The notes beneath the pieces were generated by a model. That model searched no databases and was not told the origin of the DNA. It saw only the letters and a program-made list of their open reading frames with translations. A program made the position numbers and the translations under genes. Below are positions 26,194 to 35,155 of a stretch of DNA of 64,000 nucleotides, piece after piece (within the stretch, counting starts at the first letter, position 1; every line of letters starts with the position of its first letter). The stretch covers positions 1 to 64,000 of the forward strand of contig JAQYVV010000002.1 in assembly GCA_030145275.1 (NCBI GenBank), given 5' to 3'. The stretch comes from Desulfurivibrionaceae bacterium. Lineage in GTDB: Bacteria > Desulfobacterota > Desulfobulbia > Desulfobulbales > VMSU01.

Positions 26194-29100
26194 TGGCGCG
26201 GCTCCTTTCAAATCCTATAAAAAAGGCAAGTAGAGATGGAATGACAAAAAGGGTGAAAACGGTTGACATGGCTAGACCTCCAAGCAGAATGGAACCAAGG
26301 CCGCGGTACAGTTCGCTGCCGGAGCCAGTTGCAATAACCATTGGCGACATGGCAAGCAGGCTGGTGGTGGCGCTCATGAATATTGGCCGGATCCGGGTGC
26401 GGACTGCATCAGATACCGCCTCTATCCCTGCCAGGCCATTGTAGCGGACATTGTTGAGAGATTGGTGCACGATGAGAATCGCATTGTTTACCACGGTGCC
26501 GATCAAGATGATAAAGCCAAGCATGCTTAAAACATCAAACCCTTGGGGCGCGATAAAGGCATTGACCGCCTGTAGGCCGACGAAACCGCCGGCGGCAGCC
26601 AGAGGAACGGTAAAGAGGATAATGAAAGGGTAGAGAAAATTCTCAAAGAGAGCCGCCAATAGCAGGAAGGTAATGATCAGAGCCAGAAGCAGATTCCACT
26701 GCAGGGCCTTTTTCGTTTCAACCAGCTTGTCGGCGTTGCCACCCACCGAAACTGTGACGTTATTCAGTTGGCCGGCCTGCTGCAAGTTGGCAATAATCTC
26801 ATTCTCGATAAATTCCATGGCGCTTTGCAGGGCCATGTCGGCCGGGGGGGTTACCTGTAAGGTGATGGTTCTATCTCTTTCCAGGTGGTTAATTTGAGGC
26901 ATCCCTTCGCTGTAGGAAATGTCTGCTACGTCTCCAATCCTGATTAGGTTGCCGTATGGTGTGACAATGGTGCCATTTAATATGTCTTCCGGGGAAGCGC
27001 TGACACTCGCTTTTCCCTTTAAAATGAGGTCTACCTGTTTAATGCCTTCGGGGCGGTACTCTTCAATCTTGCGGCCATCCATGAGAATATCTATATAGAT
27101 TCCAAGGTCCTCTTCGTTGAGGCCGTTGGCCGCTATTTTCTCCTTGTTTGGGATCAGGTTTGCCTCGGGATAACTCGTCTCAATGGATGGTACCGGGCGT
27201 ACCTGGGTGTTCTGCATTTTGCCGGAAATAGTACCAAAAAGAGTGCGTGCCGCAGCAATAATAGGGGTGATCTCTTCCCCTGAAATGTTGACATCAACGG
27301 TGCGTCCTTTGCCGATGCCGGACTCAAAAATTCCAGCCTGAATACTAACGCCAAAAACACCGGGGAGAGCATTCATTATCCGGGAAAAGAGGGGGATTAA
27401 TTCTCCCGCTCTGGTTTCGTGTTTACCGATTCCGCCAAAAAGGGTTATCCGGTCCGCCCCCACGAAAAACATGCGGGAAATTTGCGGAAAACCATCTTTG
27501 CCGTCCTCTTTGAAGTAAGGTTCGGCCTCTTGGTAGATATGTCTGCCCATACTTTTCAGCTTTTCAACGGAATAGCCGGGGGGTGGAATGAGAATGTTGA
27601 GGATTAGATTTCTGTTGCCTTGGGGCAGATACTCGGCGCTGGGCAGCAGCCAGCTGCTTATGCCAAGGGAAAGACTTGTAAACAGGATAATTGCTGATAG
27701 TCTGGTGAAAATGTTTTTCATGCAGAGGTTGGCAAAATTCATTATTGCTGCTGCTAAAAGCGGCCCAATATAGCTTTTCTGCAGGCCGCTCACAGGATTT
27801 GTTGCTGATTGCTTTGCAGACGGTTTCGACCTATAAAAAAGATTAAACAGGGTTGGAATGACTGAAACGGAGACGATTAGGCTTAAAAAAATTGAAGCGG
27901 TGATCGCAATGGCTATATCGCGGAAGAGTTGGCCCGCCTCTTCCTGGATGAAAATGACAGGGAGAAAAACGGCAACGGTGGTGGCGGTTGAGGCGAGCAC
28001 TGCGCCCCAGACCTCTTTTGCCCCTTCGTAAGCGGCGGCAAATGAATCTTTACCCATTTTCCGGTGCCGGTCAATATTTTCAAGCACGACAATGGAATTG
28101 TCCACCAGCATTCCCACCGCAAAGGAGATCCCAGCCATGCTGACAACATTTAAATTGCGGTCAAGAAGCCAGAGGAAAAAGAAAGAGCCGATTGCTGAAA
28201 TAGGAATTGCGATACCGGTGATCAGGGTCGTCCGTAAACTTCGCAGAAAGAGAAGCAGGACGCCTATGGCAAGAAGGCCACCGACCAAGATGTTTTTCTT
28301 CACCAGATTGGTGGCGGTATTTATATAGGGACGTTGATCATAGACCCAGTCAAAATGTAAGCCATTTTGGTTCAGCAATCCCTCGTTTAAACGGCGGATC
28401 TCATTTTCCATCTGGTCGGTCATTGCAAGGACGTTGGCGCCTTTTTCTTTTCTCACTCCGACAACGATGACCTGGGTTCCATCCTTGAGAACGGAGGTGT
28501 CTTCCTTTTTGTAGCCGTTGCCAACCTCAGCTACGTCTCGTAAATAGACGCGTTTTACGCCGTCATCAAAAATTATGACTTCCAGGGCATCATCAATAGA
28601 CTGGAATTGGCTGGTTGTGCGGATGCGGTAATTTTTTTTAGACATCCCCAGCACCCCGGCGGAGATATTTTTGTTGGCCTTGCGGATGGCTTCGATCACC
28701 TGATTTATGGTGACTTTGGCGCGGGCCATTTTTCCTGCGTCAAGTATAACATCAAGGGTGTTGTCGGTACCGCCGAAAACAAAGAGGGAGCCGACCCCCT
28801 GGATTCTTTCGAGGTGCTGTCTGACGTTGTCTTCAAAAAAGGTGCGAAAGTGGTTGATATGTTCACTTGTGTCCGCTTGGGTCTCCAGGGTCAGCCAGAT
28901 GACCGGTGAGCTGTTGGCCCCGGCAGACTCGATAGTCGGCTTGTTGACGTTTTCCGGATAGTTGCCTACCTCGTTCATCTTGTTTGAGACACGCAGCAAG
29001 GCATCGTCCAGATCAGTGCCAATTTTGAAAGAGAGGGTAATGGTGCCGAAGCCGTTGTAGCTTGAGCTCTCCATCTTGGTTAGCCCCTGCAAGCCCTTCA

Positions 29101-29314
29101 GTGACTTTTCCTGTTTTTCGATGATCTCTTTTTCTATGTCGTAGGGAGTGGCTCCCCCCCAGGTGGTATTGACGGTTATTTCCGGAGTCTCGACATCGGG
29201 GGTAAGCTGGACTGGTAGTTTTTGCAGGCCGAGAAGGCCAAACATGACCACCATGATCACCCCCACAGCCACGGTGACCGGCTTGTTAATGAAAAATTTG
29301 ATGATGTCCATCAT
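26180..29314 (-). CDS. RND-family efflux pump, inner membrane permease
   Basis: The 1044-residue protein has the AcrB-like layout: TM1, a large periplasmic loop, TM2-7 (VGMLVDNSIVVLENIDRHR, the GMLVDNSIV motif), a second loop, and TM8-12 (ILIGTVVNNAILIVHQSLNN). The N terminus reads IIKFFINKPVTVAVGVIMVVMFGLLGLQKLPVQLTPDVETPEI. It uses the proton gradient to export drugs or other hydrophobic compounds. Its start overlaps the adaptor stop (29311-29314) and its end overlaps tolC, so the three pump genes form one operon under the adjacent MarR-type gene. Confidence 0.93.
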   Translation of the reverse strand: MMDIIKFFINKPVTVAVGVIMVVMFGLLGLQKLPVQLTPDVETPEITVNTTWGGATPYDIEKEIIEKQEKSLKGLQGLTKMESSSYNGFGTITLSFKIGTDLDDALLRVSNKMNEVGNYPENVNKPTIESAGANSSPVIWLTLETQADTSEHINHFRTFFEDNVRQHLERIQGVGSLFVFGGTDNTLDVILDAGKMARAKVTINQVIEAIRKANKNISAGVLGMSKKNYRIRTTSQFQSIDDALEVIIFDDGVKRVYLRDVAEVGNGYKKEDTSVLKDGTQVIVVGVRKEKGANVLAMTDQMENEIRRLNEGLLNQNGLHFDWVYDQRPYINTATNLVKKNILVGGLLAIGVLLLFLRSLRTTLITGIAIPISAIGSFFFLWLLDRNLNVVSMAGISFAVGMLVDNSIVVLENIDRHRKMGKDSFAAAYEGAKEVWGAVLASTATTVAVFLPVIFIQEEAGQLFRDIAIAITASIFLSLIVSVSVIPTLFNLFYRSKPSAKQSATNPVSGLQKSYIGPLLAAAIMNFANLCMKNIFTRLSAIILFTSLSLGISSWLLPSAEYLPQGNRNLILNILIPPPGYSVEKLKSMGRHIYQEAEPYFKEDGKDGFPQISRMFFVGADRITLFGGIGKHETRAGELIPLFSRIMNALPGVFGVSIQAGIFESGIGKGRTVDVNISGEEITPIIAAARTLFGTISGKMQNTQVRPVPSIETSYPEANLIPNKEKIAANGLNEEDLGIYIDILMDGRKIEEYRPEGIKQVDLILKGKASVSASPEDILNGTIVTPYGNLIRIGDVADISYSEGMPQINHLERDRTITLQVTPPADMALQSAMEFIENEIIANLQQAGQLNNVTVSVGGNADKLVETKKALQWNLLLALIITFLLLAALFENFLYPFIILFTVPLAAAGGFVGLQAVNAFIAPQGFDVLSMLGFIILIGTVVNNAILIVHQSLNNVRYNGLAGIEAVSDAVRTRIRPIFMSATTSLLAMSPMVIATGSGSELYRGLGSILLGGLAMSTVFTLFVIPSLLAFFIGFERSRANENN

Positions 29315-30537
29315 TTTTCTCCTGCAACCACTACTGACTGGTCAGGACGAAGTCGTTCATTTCCTTCAATGACCACAGGCATGCCCGTTACGAAATAGGG
29401 GTTGTCGGCACCTATGGTATTGCCGAGATAGGAGACAATATTGACCGGCAGGATGGATGCCTTTCCCTCTTTGATGGTGTAGACAAAGTCTTTGCCTTGA
29501 AATTTAATCAGGGCGTCCCGGGGGATGAGGCTCAATGTTTTGGGAGCACTTGTTGGGATGAAGACTGTGGCCGACATGTTTGCTGCAACGGTTGTTTGCT
29601 GCGGGATACGAACTTTTAAAAAGATGTTTTTCGTTTTTTCATCTGCTATGGGGGCAAAGGTGTCAATGGTGCCCATGATCTCTTTGGAAAAGGCGTTTAT
29701 CTGCACCGGGACCTTTTGGCCTGATTGGATAAACTGCAGCACGGTTTCAGCAATGGGTACCCGGACTAAAAGATCATTGCTCGAACCAAGCAGAACCAGA
29801 AGTTTGCCTTGCTGCACCCAATCGCCAATGTCGATGTTTTTGTTCAGAACCACACCATCAAAAGGGGCGTATATCGTGCTTTTCTTTTTCTTGAGCATGA
29901 GCATGGCAAGGGAGTTTTCAATGGCCTGTTTCTCCAGCATGGCGTCCTGATAGGCATAAAGGGAGTCGTCATAGGATTTTTCGCTCACGCCTTTTTCGGC
30001 GTAGAGTTTTTCAAGCCTCCGATAGTTTTTTTCTGAATGCTTAATCTTCAATTCTATCTGCTCAATTCTGGTCTTATTGAGCCTGATCTCCTGATCCAAA
30101 ATTTCGGTATTGATGCTGACCAGGGGAGCACCGGCCTGAACCCGGTCACCATCCTTTATCTGCACCTCGGTGACCAGTCCTGCCACCTCTGCAGAGATCT
30201 GACTGCTTCGCTCATAATCTAAAAGACCAAGGAAAGAATTGTTCTCAGCAACCTTTTTCTGGACAATATTTGTGGTTACAACTTTTGCAGGGGGAGGCTC
30301 TTGGGCCATGACTAGGGAGGAGTTGAAGATGATGAGCAATAAACTAAGTATGATGGTGTTGCAAAAAGTCCGATCTGCTGCGTTGTAGGTTTTTGACAGA
30401 CGTTCGGCATACCATATGTATTGCCGAACCCCTGTCAAAAACACTACGCCTTGCATATCAAACTTTTTGCTTAGCCATCTTGGAGCTTTAGATGGACTTT
30501 TTACGGGATCATCAAGTATAGCTTTCATTCTTGTCAT
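29311..30537 (-). CDS. RND periplasmic adaptor (membrane fusion) protein with a repeat-derived N-terminal extension
   Basis: From about residue 80 on this is a normal adaptor: barrel-sandwich/lipoyl halves (GLVTEVQIKDGDRVQAGAPLV, YAPFDGVVLNKNIDIGDWVQQGKLL), a coiled-coil hairpin (about 145-215), a beta-barrel and a membrane-proximal domain. The export signal (TIILSLLLIIFNSSLVMAQ) sits at residues about 59-78 instead of at the start. The preceding residues are encoded partly by a 110-bp palindrome at 30361-30470 that is read through in frame. GAGG lies 6 bases before the ATG at 30537. Export could be impaired, or an internal non-ATG start could be used. Confidence 0.85.
   Translation of the reverse strand: MTRMKAILDDPVKSPSKAPRWLSKKFDMQGVVFLTGVRQYIWYAERLSKTYNAADRTFCNTIILSLLLIIFNSSLVMAQEPPPAKVVTTNIVQKKVAENNSFLGLLDYERSSQISAEVAGLVTEVQIKDGDRVQAGAPLVSINTEILDQEIRLNKTRIEQIELKIKHSEKNYRRLEKLYAEKGVSEKSYDDSLYAYQDAMLEKQAIENSLAMLMLKKKKSTIYAPFDGVVLNKNIDIGDWVQQGKLLVLLGSSNDLLVRVPIAETVLQFIQSGQKVPVQINAFSKEIMGTIDTFAPIADEKTKNIFLKVRIPQQTTVAANMSATVFIPTSAPKTLSLIPRDALIKFQGKDFVYTIKEGKASILPVNIVSYLGNTIGADNPYFVTGMPVVIEGNERLRPDQSVVVAGEK
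30361..30470. repeat. GCAAAAAGT-ended palindromic repeat inside the adaptor reading frame
   Basis: GCAAAAAGTCCGATCTGCTG at the left is mirrored imperfectly by the segment ending ACTTTTTGC at 30470. The inner arms TTTTTGACAG and CTGTCAAAAA and the GTTCGGCAAT-like centre complete the hairpin. It falls within codons about 23-60 of the efflux adaptor and keeps the frame open. It is unlike the GTAA-ended elements and probably belongs to a different MITE/REP family. Confidence 0.75.
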
Positions 30538-30554
30538 AGGAGACCTCGGTATGA

Positions 30555-31028
30555 TTATTTCTGGTTTTTATACGATTTGAGTTTAGGAGTTCCTGCGATT
30601 TTCTGGAGATTTGCGCCCATTTTAGCAAAGGCGGCTCGAATAACTTTTTGCTCCTGGCCGGTTACTCCCCGCAAAAACTGGGCGGAAAAAGTTTCGAATA
30701 CCTCAGTGACTTTTTCGAGCATTTTTAGGCCATTTTCGGTCTGAAAGACTAGGGTGGTTCGTCTATCCTTAGGGTTTCTACGCCGCTCTATAAGGTTTTT
30801 TTCTTGCAGACGGTCCAAGATCCTGGTCATATTGGCGGGTGTTTTGCTGACCGCTGCGCCAATATCTTTTTGGGTCAAGCCTTCATTGGCTGGTAGGGTT
30901 TTTATTATTTGATATTGTTCGAGGGTCAGGTCGAAGGGTTTTAGGATTTTTTCGGCATAATTACCCAAATCCTGGGCCATGTGATAAATTAATCGGCCTA
31001 AGGGCTCGTCTTCAGAGTGTACGCACAT
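30555..31028 (-). CDS. MarR-family transcriptional regulator of the efflux operon
   Basis: The 157-residue protein has the MarR winged helix: LTLEQYQIIKTLPANEGLTQKDIGAAVSKTPANMTRILDRLQEKNLIERRRNPKDRRTTLV covers about residues 45-105, flanked by dimerisation helices. The ATG at 31028, with AGGAG 8 bases upstream, replaces a longer open frame that reads into a MITE. It lies 17 bases upstream of the RND adaptor gene on the same strand, so it probably controls the pump and itself. A palindrome at 31053-31075 overlaps its promoter region. Confidence 0.88.
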   Translation of the reverse strand: MCVHSEDEPLGRLIYHMAQDLGNYAEKILKPFDLTLEQYQIIKTLPANEGLTQKDIGAAVSKTPANMTRILDRLQEKNLIERRRNPKDRRTTLVFQTENGLKMLEKVTEVFETFSAQFLRGVTGQEQKVIRAAFAKMGANLQKIAGTPKLKSYKNQK

Positions 31029-31052
31029 TGTTTGACTCCTTAATAATTGTCT

Positions 31053-31075
31053 AGTTGATTGTATACTGGTCAACT
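31053..31075. promoter_or_regulatory. Candidate MarR operator within the promoter of the efflux operon
   Basis: Inverted arms AGTTGA and TCAACT enclose 11 bases with an ATAC centre (23 bp in all), 25-47 bases upstream of the regulator ATG. On the minus strand TTGACA (31085-31080) and a TATACA-like hexamer (31066-31061) overlap it, although their spacing is short. Autorepression by the MarR protein is inferred. Confidence 0.5.
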
Positions 31076-31092
31076 GCAATGTCAAGAGTATA

Positions 31093-31246
31093 GTAAGCGC
31101 TCCATGAGCACCCCGCTGCACGTGATCGACCCCCGAGATATACAGGGGGGATAATCGCGTGGCTCGATCACGCACATCGGGGCGCCCCTGAAACGCTTAC
31201 GGACTCGGGGTTATGCGATCTTGGGTGTACTTAATTGATCAATAAA
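31093..31246. mobile_element. IS66-type MITE, copy 3 (154 bp, 8-bp TSD)
   Basis: The element starts GTAAGCGCTCC and is flanked by perfect AGAGTATA at 31085-31092 and 31247-31254. A 108-bp palindrome (31093-31200) is followed by a tail ending TTAATTGATCAATAAA. It is an inverted, roughly 90 percent identical copy of 41995-42148, of the same length. The left target copy adjoins the -35-like TTGACA of the MarR gene. Confidence 0.88.
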
Positions 31247-31344
31247 AGAGTATATTTATTGGCTGGCGGCTAACTTGTTTTGTGGTAATGTATTGTTAGA
31301 TATGCGTAGGCTTCAACCGTCAACTTGAATTGTTGTCATAAAAT

Positions 31345-32244
31345 ATGGTCAATTTTACTCTAACAATATCCTATCTTGTCATTGGCTTGGTCCTCCGCAG
31401 GGTGCCTAAATTCCCGAAAGATTCGGCCAGTGTCTTGAATCTTTTTGTGATTTATGTGTCTCTGCCTGCTCTTATTTTGCTGAAGGTTCCCTCTTTGAGC
31501 TTGAGCAGGGATCTTTGGGTTCCGGTTGTGATGCCCTGGCTGATGCTCTTGTTTTCTGCGGCCTTAGTGTTGCTAGGGACCCGAATATTTTTATGGCAGA
31601 AGAGCGTGGTGGGGGTCCTTTTACTCATGGTGCCGCTTGGTAACACCTCATTTTTTGGGATACCAATGGTTACCGCTTTTTTTGGTGATTCCGGGGTGCC
31701 GTATGCGGTTCTTTACGACCAGTTTGGTTCTTTTATTGCCCTGTCCACTTATGGAACCATTATTCTGGCTATTTATGGGGGCAAGGGTAAGGCCTCGGTA
31801 ATGGATGTGGTTTTAAAGATTGTCACCTTTCCCCCCTTTATTGCCCTGTTAACCTCCCTTATTATACTACAGGGGCTCTCTTATCCTCCAGCCATAGAAG
31901 TCCTTTTGAGCTCCCTTGCCGGAACCCTTGTCCCTGTGGTTATGGTCGCTGTTGGCATGCAACTTTCATTTCGTTTTGACTCAGGCACCTTCAGGCCCTT
32001 TGTTTTTGGCTTGCTTGTAAAGCTTGTGGCGGCGCCAATGAGTGCTTTGCTTATCTGCTCTGCTTTGGGCCTTGATGGGTTGCCGGTAAAGATAGCAATT
32101 TTTGAGGCTGGTATGCCGCCCATGGTCTCAGCAGGGGCATTGGCAATCAGCGCAGGAATGTCCCCCAAATTAACGGCCGCGTTTGTTGGTTTTGGGATTG
32201 TTGCATCTTTTGCAACTTTGCCGATATTGGCGGGGGTGTTATAA
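31345..32244 (+). CDS. AEC-family (auxin efflux carrier-like) transporter
   Basis: The 299-residue membrane protein has about ten hydrophobic segments and AEC family marks (FVIYVSLPALILLKV, GNTSFFGIPMVTAFFG, ALYDQFGSF-like LYDQFGSFI, EAGMPPMVSAGALAI). Members carry organic acids or similar anions across the inner membrane, and the substrate here is unknown. It is divergent from the MarR gene, separated by the MITE at 31093-31246. It is followed after about 100 bases by a tiny Cys/Lys gene and shikimate kinase. Confidence 0.85.
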   Translation: MVNFTLTISYLVIGLVLRRVPKFPKDSASVLNLFVIYVSLPALILLKVPSLSLSRDLWVPVVMPWLMLLFSAALVLLGTRIFLWQKSVVGVLLLMVPLGNTSFFGIPMVTAFFGDSGVPYAVLYDQFGSFIALSTYGTIILAIYGGKGKASVMDVVLKIVTFPPFIALLTSLIILQGLSYPPAIEVLLSSLAGTLVPVVMVAVGMQLSFRFDSGTFRPFVFGLLVKLVAAPMSALLICSALGLDGLPVKIAIFEAGMPPMVSAGALAISAGMSPKLTAAFVGFGIVASFATLPILAGVL

Positions 32245-32342
32245 GGGAGAGTTGCAAGGTGAAAGATGAAAGTTGAAAGGATAAAAGCAGTTACCTTGCA
32301 TCTTTCTATTTTCGTCTTTTTTAATCTGGCTGGAGGAGTAAT

Positions 32343-32492
32343 ATGGTAAAGAAAAAATGCTGTCATAAGTTTGTCAAAAAAGGGAAACATTGCAGCAAAT
32401 GTCCCATTGTGGACGAGTGTGCATTGCAGGAAAAGATTATTACTGCAAAGAAGAAAAAGAAAGCGTCAAAAGCATTAAAAAAGAAAAAATAG
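32343..32492 (+). CDS. Tiny cysteine- and lysine-rich protein (49 aa)
   Basis: The ATG at 32343 follows a good ribosome site (GGAGGAGT) and opens 49 codons. The first half carries CC, HCxxC and a further Cys (KKKCCHKF, KHCSKCPIVDEC), enough for one zinc or Fe-S site. The second half is nearly all lysine and alanine (AKKKKKASKALKKKK). The stop is 7 bases before the shikimate kinase ATG, so the two are probably co-translated. A nucleic-acid-binding metal protein is possible but no named family was recognised. Confidence 0.7.
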   Translation: MVKKKCCHKFVKKGKHCSKCPIVDECALQEKIITAKKKKKASKALKKKK

Positions 32493-32499
32493 GCTAAAA

Positions 32500-33015
32500 A
32501 TGAAAAAGAGCAATATTTTGTTAATAGGTTTTATGGGGGTTGGTAAGGGGAGTCTGGCACGTGAGCTTGCCAGAACGACGGATTTTTTCGTGCTGGACAG
32601 TGATGATTTGATCGAGAGTTCTGAAAATAGAAAGATTAAGAAGATTTTTAAAGAAGATGGAGAAGCTTATTTCAGAAGCCTTGAACTCAAAGTTGCAAAT
32701 TGGCTTGAGAACCATGTCACCCAGACCATAATATCCACCGGCGGAGGTTTTTTTGCGGTAGAAAATCTCAATAATATTGGCACGGTGGTTTTTTTGGAAT
32801 CTGATTTTGATTCTGTTCTGAATAAAATTATGAATCATCCAAAAGCCGCCAAAAAGATAAAAAAACGACCTCTTTTTCAGGACAAGGTCAAGGCCAAAGA
32901 GTTGTTTGATCAACGACAGCCGCTTTATGCTGCTAAGGCTGATATAACTATACAAACGGCGGCGAAAACGTTGCAGGAAATAGCTGTAGAAATTCGTGAA
33001 AAAATAGGTATCTGA
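32500..33015 (+). CDS. aroK: Shikimate kinase
   Basis: The 171-residue P-loop kinase phosphorylates shikimate on the way to chorismate. It shows the P-loop GFMGVGKGS (positions about 10-18), the DSDD shikimate/magnesium site (FVLDSDDLIE), a FRSLE segment, the STGGG motif and a lid-like KKRPLF region. The P-loop threonine of GKT/GKS is shifted (GKGS), a small deviation. Its length fits AroK. It probably shares an mRNA with the tiny Cys/Lys gene upstream. Confidence 0.8.
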   Translation: MKKSNILLIGFMGVGKGSLARELARTTDFFVLDSDDLIESSENRKIKKIFKEDGEAYFRSLELKVANWLENHVTQTIISTGGGFFAVENLNNIGTVVFLESDFDSVLNKIMNHPKAAKKIKKRPLFQDKVKAKELFDQRQPLYAAKADITIQTAAKTLQEIAVEIREKIGI

Positions 33016-33042
33016 GAGTAGCCAAAGGGTATGGCAATCTGT

Positions 33043-33855
33043 TTAGCTACATGCATATTGCCATATCTTTTCTTTTTTGCAATCTAGTCTAATAATTGTC
33101 AGCAGTTTCCCCCAGTGGCAGCCACTATCAAGGCCGAGCACATTTGCTTCTTTGAGATATCCAAGGGCTGCCCAGTGTCCAAAAACAATGCGCCATTTGC
33201 TGCAATTTCTCTTGGGATGGCGAAACCAGGGAATAAGATTGTTGGGTTGAGACCCTGGAGGGCCTTTATGGCTAAAATCCAAGTCTCCTCCCCTTGAGCA
33301 AAAACGTGTCCGGGTTAAGGAGTTGGCAATAAAGTTGATTCGCTCTTCTTTTGATAAGTTTTTTTTCCAGCTGTGGACCTTTCTGTTGTGGATGTTTTGT
33401 AGGAAATTCTTGTAGTTGTCACCTTGCAGCGTTGCTTCTGCTTCCAGGCCGAAAGCGACTGCTTGTTTTTTGCTCCACTCATGGTGAATGCCTGCATGGA
33501 CCATGAGTGTTTTCATTTCTTTGTCCACATGGACAAAAGGGATGCGGCGAAGCCAGGCTATTAAAAGATCAAGGTCTGGGGCCTGCATAATTTTGGAGAG
33601 GGTGTCATTTTCCCTTTCGGTCGTTACACCCGCAGCCAAGGCCAGCAGTCGTAAGTCATGGTTGCCCAGCACCACCTTTACAGCGCTGCCGAGATCTTTG
33701 ATGAATCGAAGTACCCCAAGCGAGTCAGGCCCCCGGTTCACCATGTCTCCAACCACCCATAGTTTATCTTTGCCAGGGTCAAACTGTATGGAATCAAGAA
33801 GATGACGCAGTGGCTTGAGGTGCCCCTGTATGTCTCCTATTGCATATATGGCCAT
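33043..33855 (-). CDS. apaH: Symmetrical bis(5'-nucleosyl)-tetraphosphatase
   Basis: The 270-residue metallophosphatase hydrolyses Ap4A to two ADP. Motifs are in place: YAIGDIQGHLKPL (GDxxG), VVGDMVNRGPDS (GDxxNRG), VLGNHDLRLLALA (GNHD), LMVHAGIHHEW and the late FGHWAALG. The length matches E. coli ApaH (about 280). It converges with the shikimate kinase gene. Because Ap4A and polyphosphate respond to the same stresses, its place beside the PPK2 block may be meaningful, though that is inference. Confidence 0.93.
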   Translation of the reverse strand: MAIYAIGDIQGHLKPLRHLLDSIQFDPGKDKLWVVGDMVNRGPDSLGVLRFIKDLGSAVKVVLGNHDLRLLALAAGVTTERENDTLSKIMQAPDLDLLIAWLRRIPFVHVDKEMKTLMVHAGIHHEWSKKQAVAFGLEAEATLQGDNYKNFLQNIHNRKVHSWKKNLSKEERINFIANSLTRTRFCSRGGDLDFSHKGPPGSQPNNLIPWFRHPKRNCSKWRIVFGHWAALGYLKEANVLGLDSGCHWGKLLTIIRLDCKKEKIWQYACS

Positions 33856-33956
33856 TTTTTAGAAGTTTTAGTGTTTTTTTGGAAATTTTAGTGTTTGATA
33901 TTCTGGCAGATGACTTAGACTTCGCAAATTCATGGAATGCTTAAACAAAAATCTAT

Positions 33957-33986
33957 TTGACAAGTAAAAAGAAATATTGGTAGCAT
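33957..33986 (+). promoter_or_regulatory. Promoter candidate for the PPK2 pair
   Basis: TTGACA (33957-33962) and TAGCAT (33981-33986) lie 18 bases apart, about 120 bases before the first PPK2 ATG. This is a sequence match only. Confidence 0.35.
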
Positions 33987-34106
33987 CCCCGAGCATAAGC
34001 GGTAATCTTATATTTTAACCTTCATGCCGTATTTGAGAACAAGGTTTAATTGTAACCGCCAAGCGTTTGTTTTCTTCAAAATTATAAATTGGATACATAA
34101 CATCTT

Positions 34107-35120
34107 ATGAAAAAATTGGCCATTCCCACTCCAGCAGAAAAAAAAGGCGATGCCACCCCTTCTGCCAAAAACAGTGAAACGTTGCAGTCGACTATCAGTT
34201 ATTCTGAGAAAATACAACAAGCTGTGGAGAAGGTGGAAGTAAATTTAAAAATAAAATCCCTCGATCGCCGCATAAAAAAGATCATTGACAAGATGTCTTC
34301 AGAGGAAAAAGATACCATGATCAGTGAGACCCTGCAAAAACATTTTGCAGCGGAGGAGTTGAAACCCTACCAGGCTGAGCTCATCAAGCTGCAGCAGCAT
34401 TTTGAGCAGACCGGCAAAAAGATGATCATACTCTTTGATGGTCGGGATGCCTCTGGTAAGGGGGGAACCATCAGGAGAGTGAGCAGGTACATGAACGAGA
34501 AACATTACAGGGTTGTAGCTCTCGGGAAGCCAAACAGCCAGCAGAAGACGGAAATGCACATCAAAAGATATATCGAGCATTTTCCAAGGGCTGGCGAAAT
34601 CGCCCTGTTTGACCGGAGTTGGTATAATCGTGCCTTGGTGGAGCCCGTCATGGGTTTTTGTACGAAAGATCAATACCGCCGTTTTATGAAAAAGGTGGTC
34701 AGCTATGAAGAAAATTTTTTAGCGGATAATGGTAAAACTGTTCTCATCAAACTTTATTTTTCTGTTTCAAAGGAAGAGCAGCAGAGGCGGTTTGAGCGCA
34801 GGAAAAATGATCCGTTGCGGCAGTGGAAGTTGAGTGAAGTTGACTTGCAGGCCCAGGCCCTTTGGGGTGAATTTACAGATGCAAAATATAAGTTGCTGAA
34901 AAAGACCCATACCAAGGGCTCACCGTGGCATATCATCAAATCAGATGATAAACATCTGGCCCGGTTGGAAACCATAAAGCTGATACTGAATCATGTGAAG
35001 TACAGGGGGAGGTCGCGCTCTCTGGATTTTAGATCAAACCCAGATATTGCTGTTCATGGAGATGTAGAAGTAAAAATGATGATGAAACAATTGAAAAAAT
35101 ACGGAAAGTTTGTCAGCTAG
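34107..35120 (+). CDS. Polyphosphate kinase 2 family protein (first of two)
   Basis: The 337-residue protein has an extra basic N-terminal stretch of about 80 residues and then a PPK2 domain. That domain contains the Walker A-like FDGRDASGKGGTIRRVSRYMN, FPRAGEIALFDRSWYNRALVEPVMGFC (Walker B/lid) and KLYFSVSKEEQQRRFERR. PPK2 enzymes move phosphate between polyphosphate and nucleotides, mostly making GTP or ATP from NDP. A tandem paralogue follows after 35 bases, so the two may differ in nucleotide preference or form a hetero-oligomer. Transcription probably starts near 33990. Confidence 0.92.
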   Translation: MKKLAIPTPAEKKGDATPSAKNSETLQSTISYSEKIQQAVEKVEVNLKIKSLDRRIKKIIDKMSSEEKDTMISETLQKHFAAEELKPYQAELIKLQQHFEQTGKKMIILFDGRDASGKGGTIRRVSRYMNEKHYRVVALGKPNSQQKTEMHIKRYIEHFPRAGEIALFDRSWYNRALVEPVMGFCTKDQYRRFMKKVVSYEENFLADNGKTVLIKLYFSVSKEEQQRRFERRKNDPLRQWKLSEVDLQAQALWGEFTDAKYKLLKKTHTKGSPWHIIKSDDKHLARLETIKLILNHVKYRGRSRSLDFRSNPDIAVHGDVEVKMMMKQLKKYGKFVS

Positions 35121-35155
35121 AGAGCATCAAGTTTAACCAGAAAGAGGTTCCCAGG

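Noticed and set aside
32251-32300. Possible terminator hairpin (TGCAAGGT/ACCTTGCA) after the AEC gene
   Set aside because: The loop of over 30 bases makes it weak, and the following T-run is 20 bases away.
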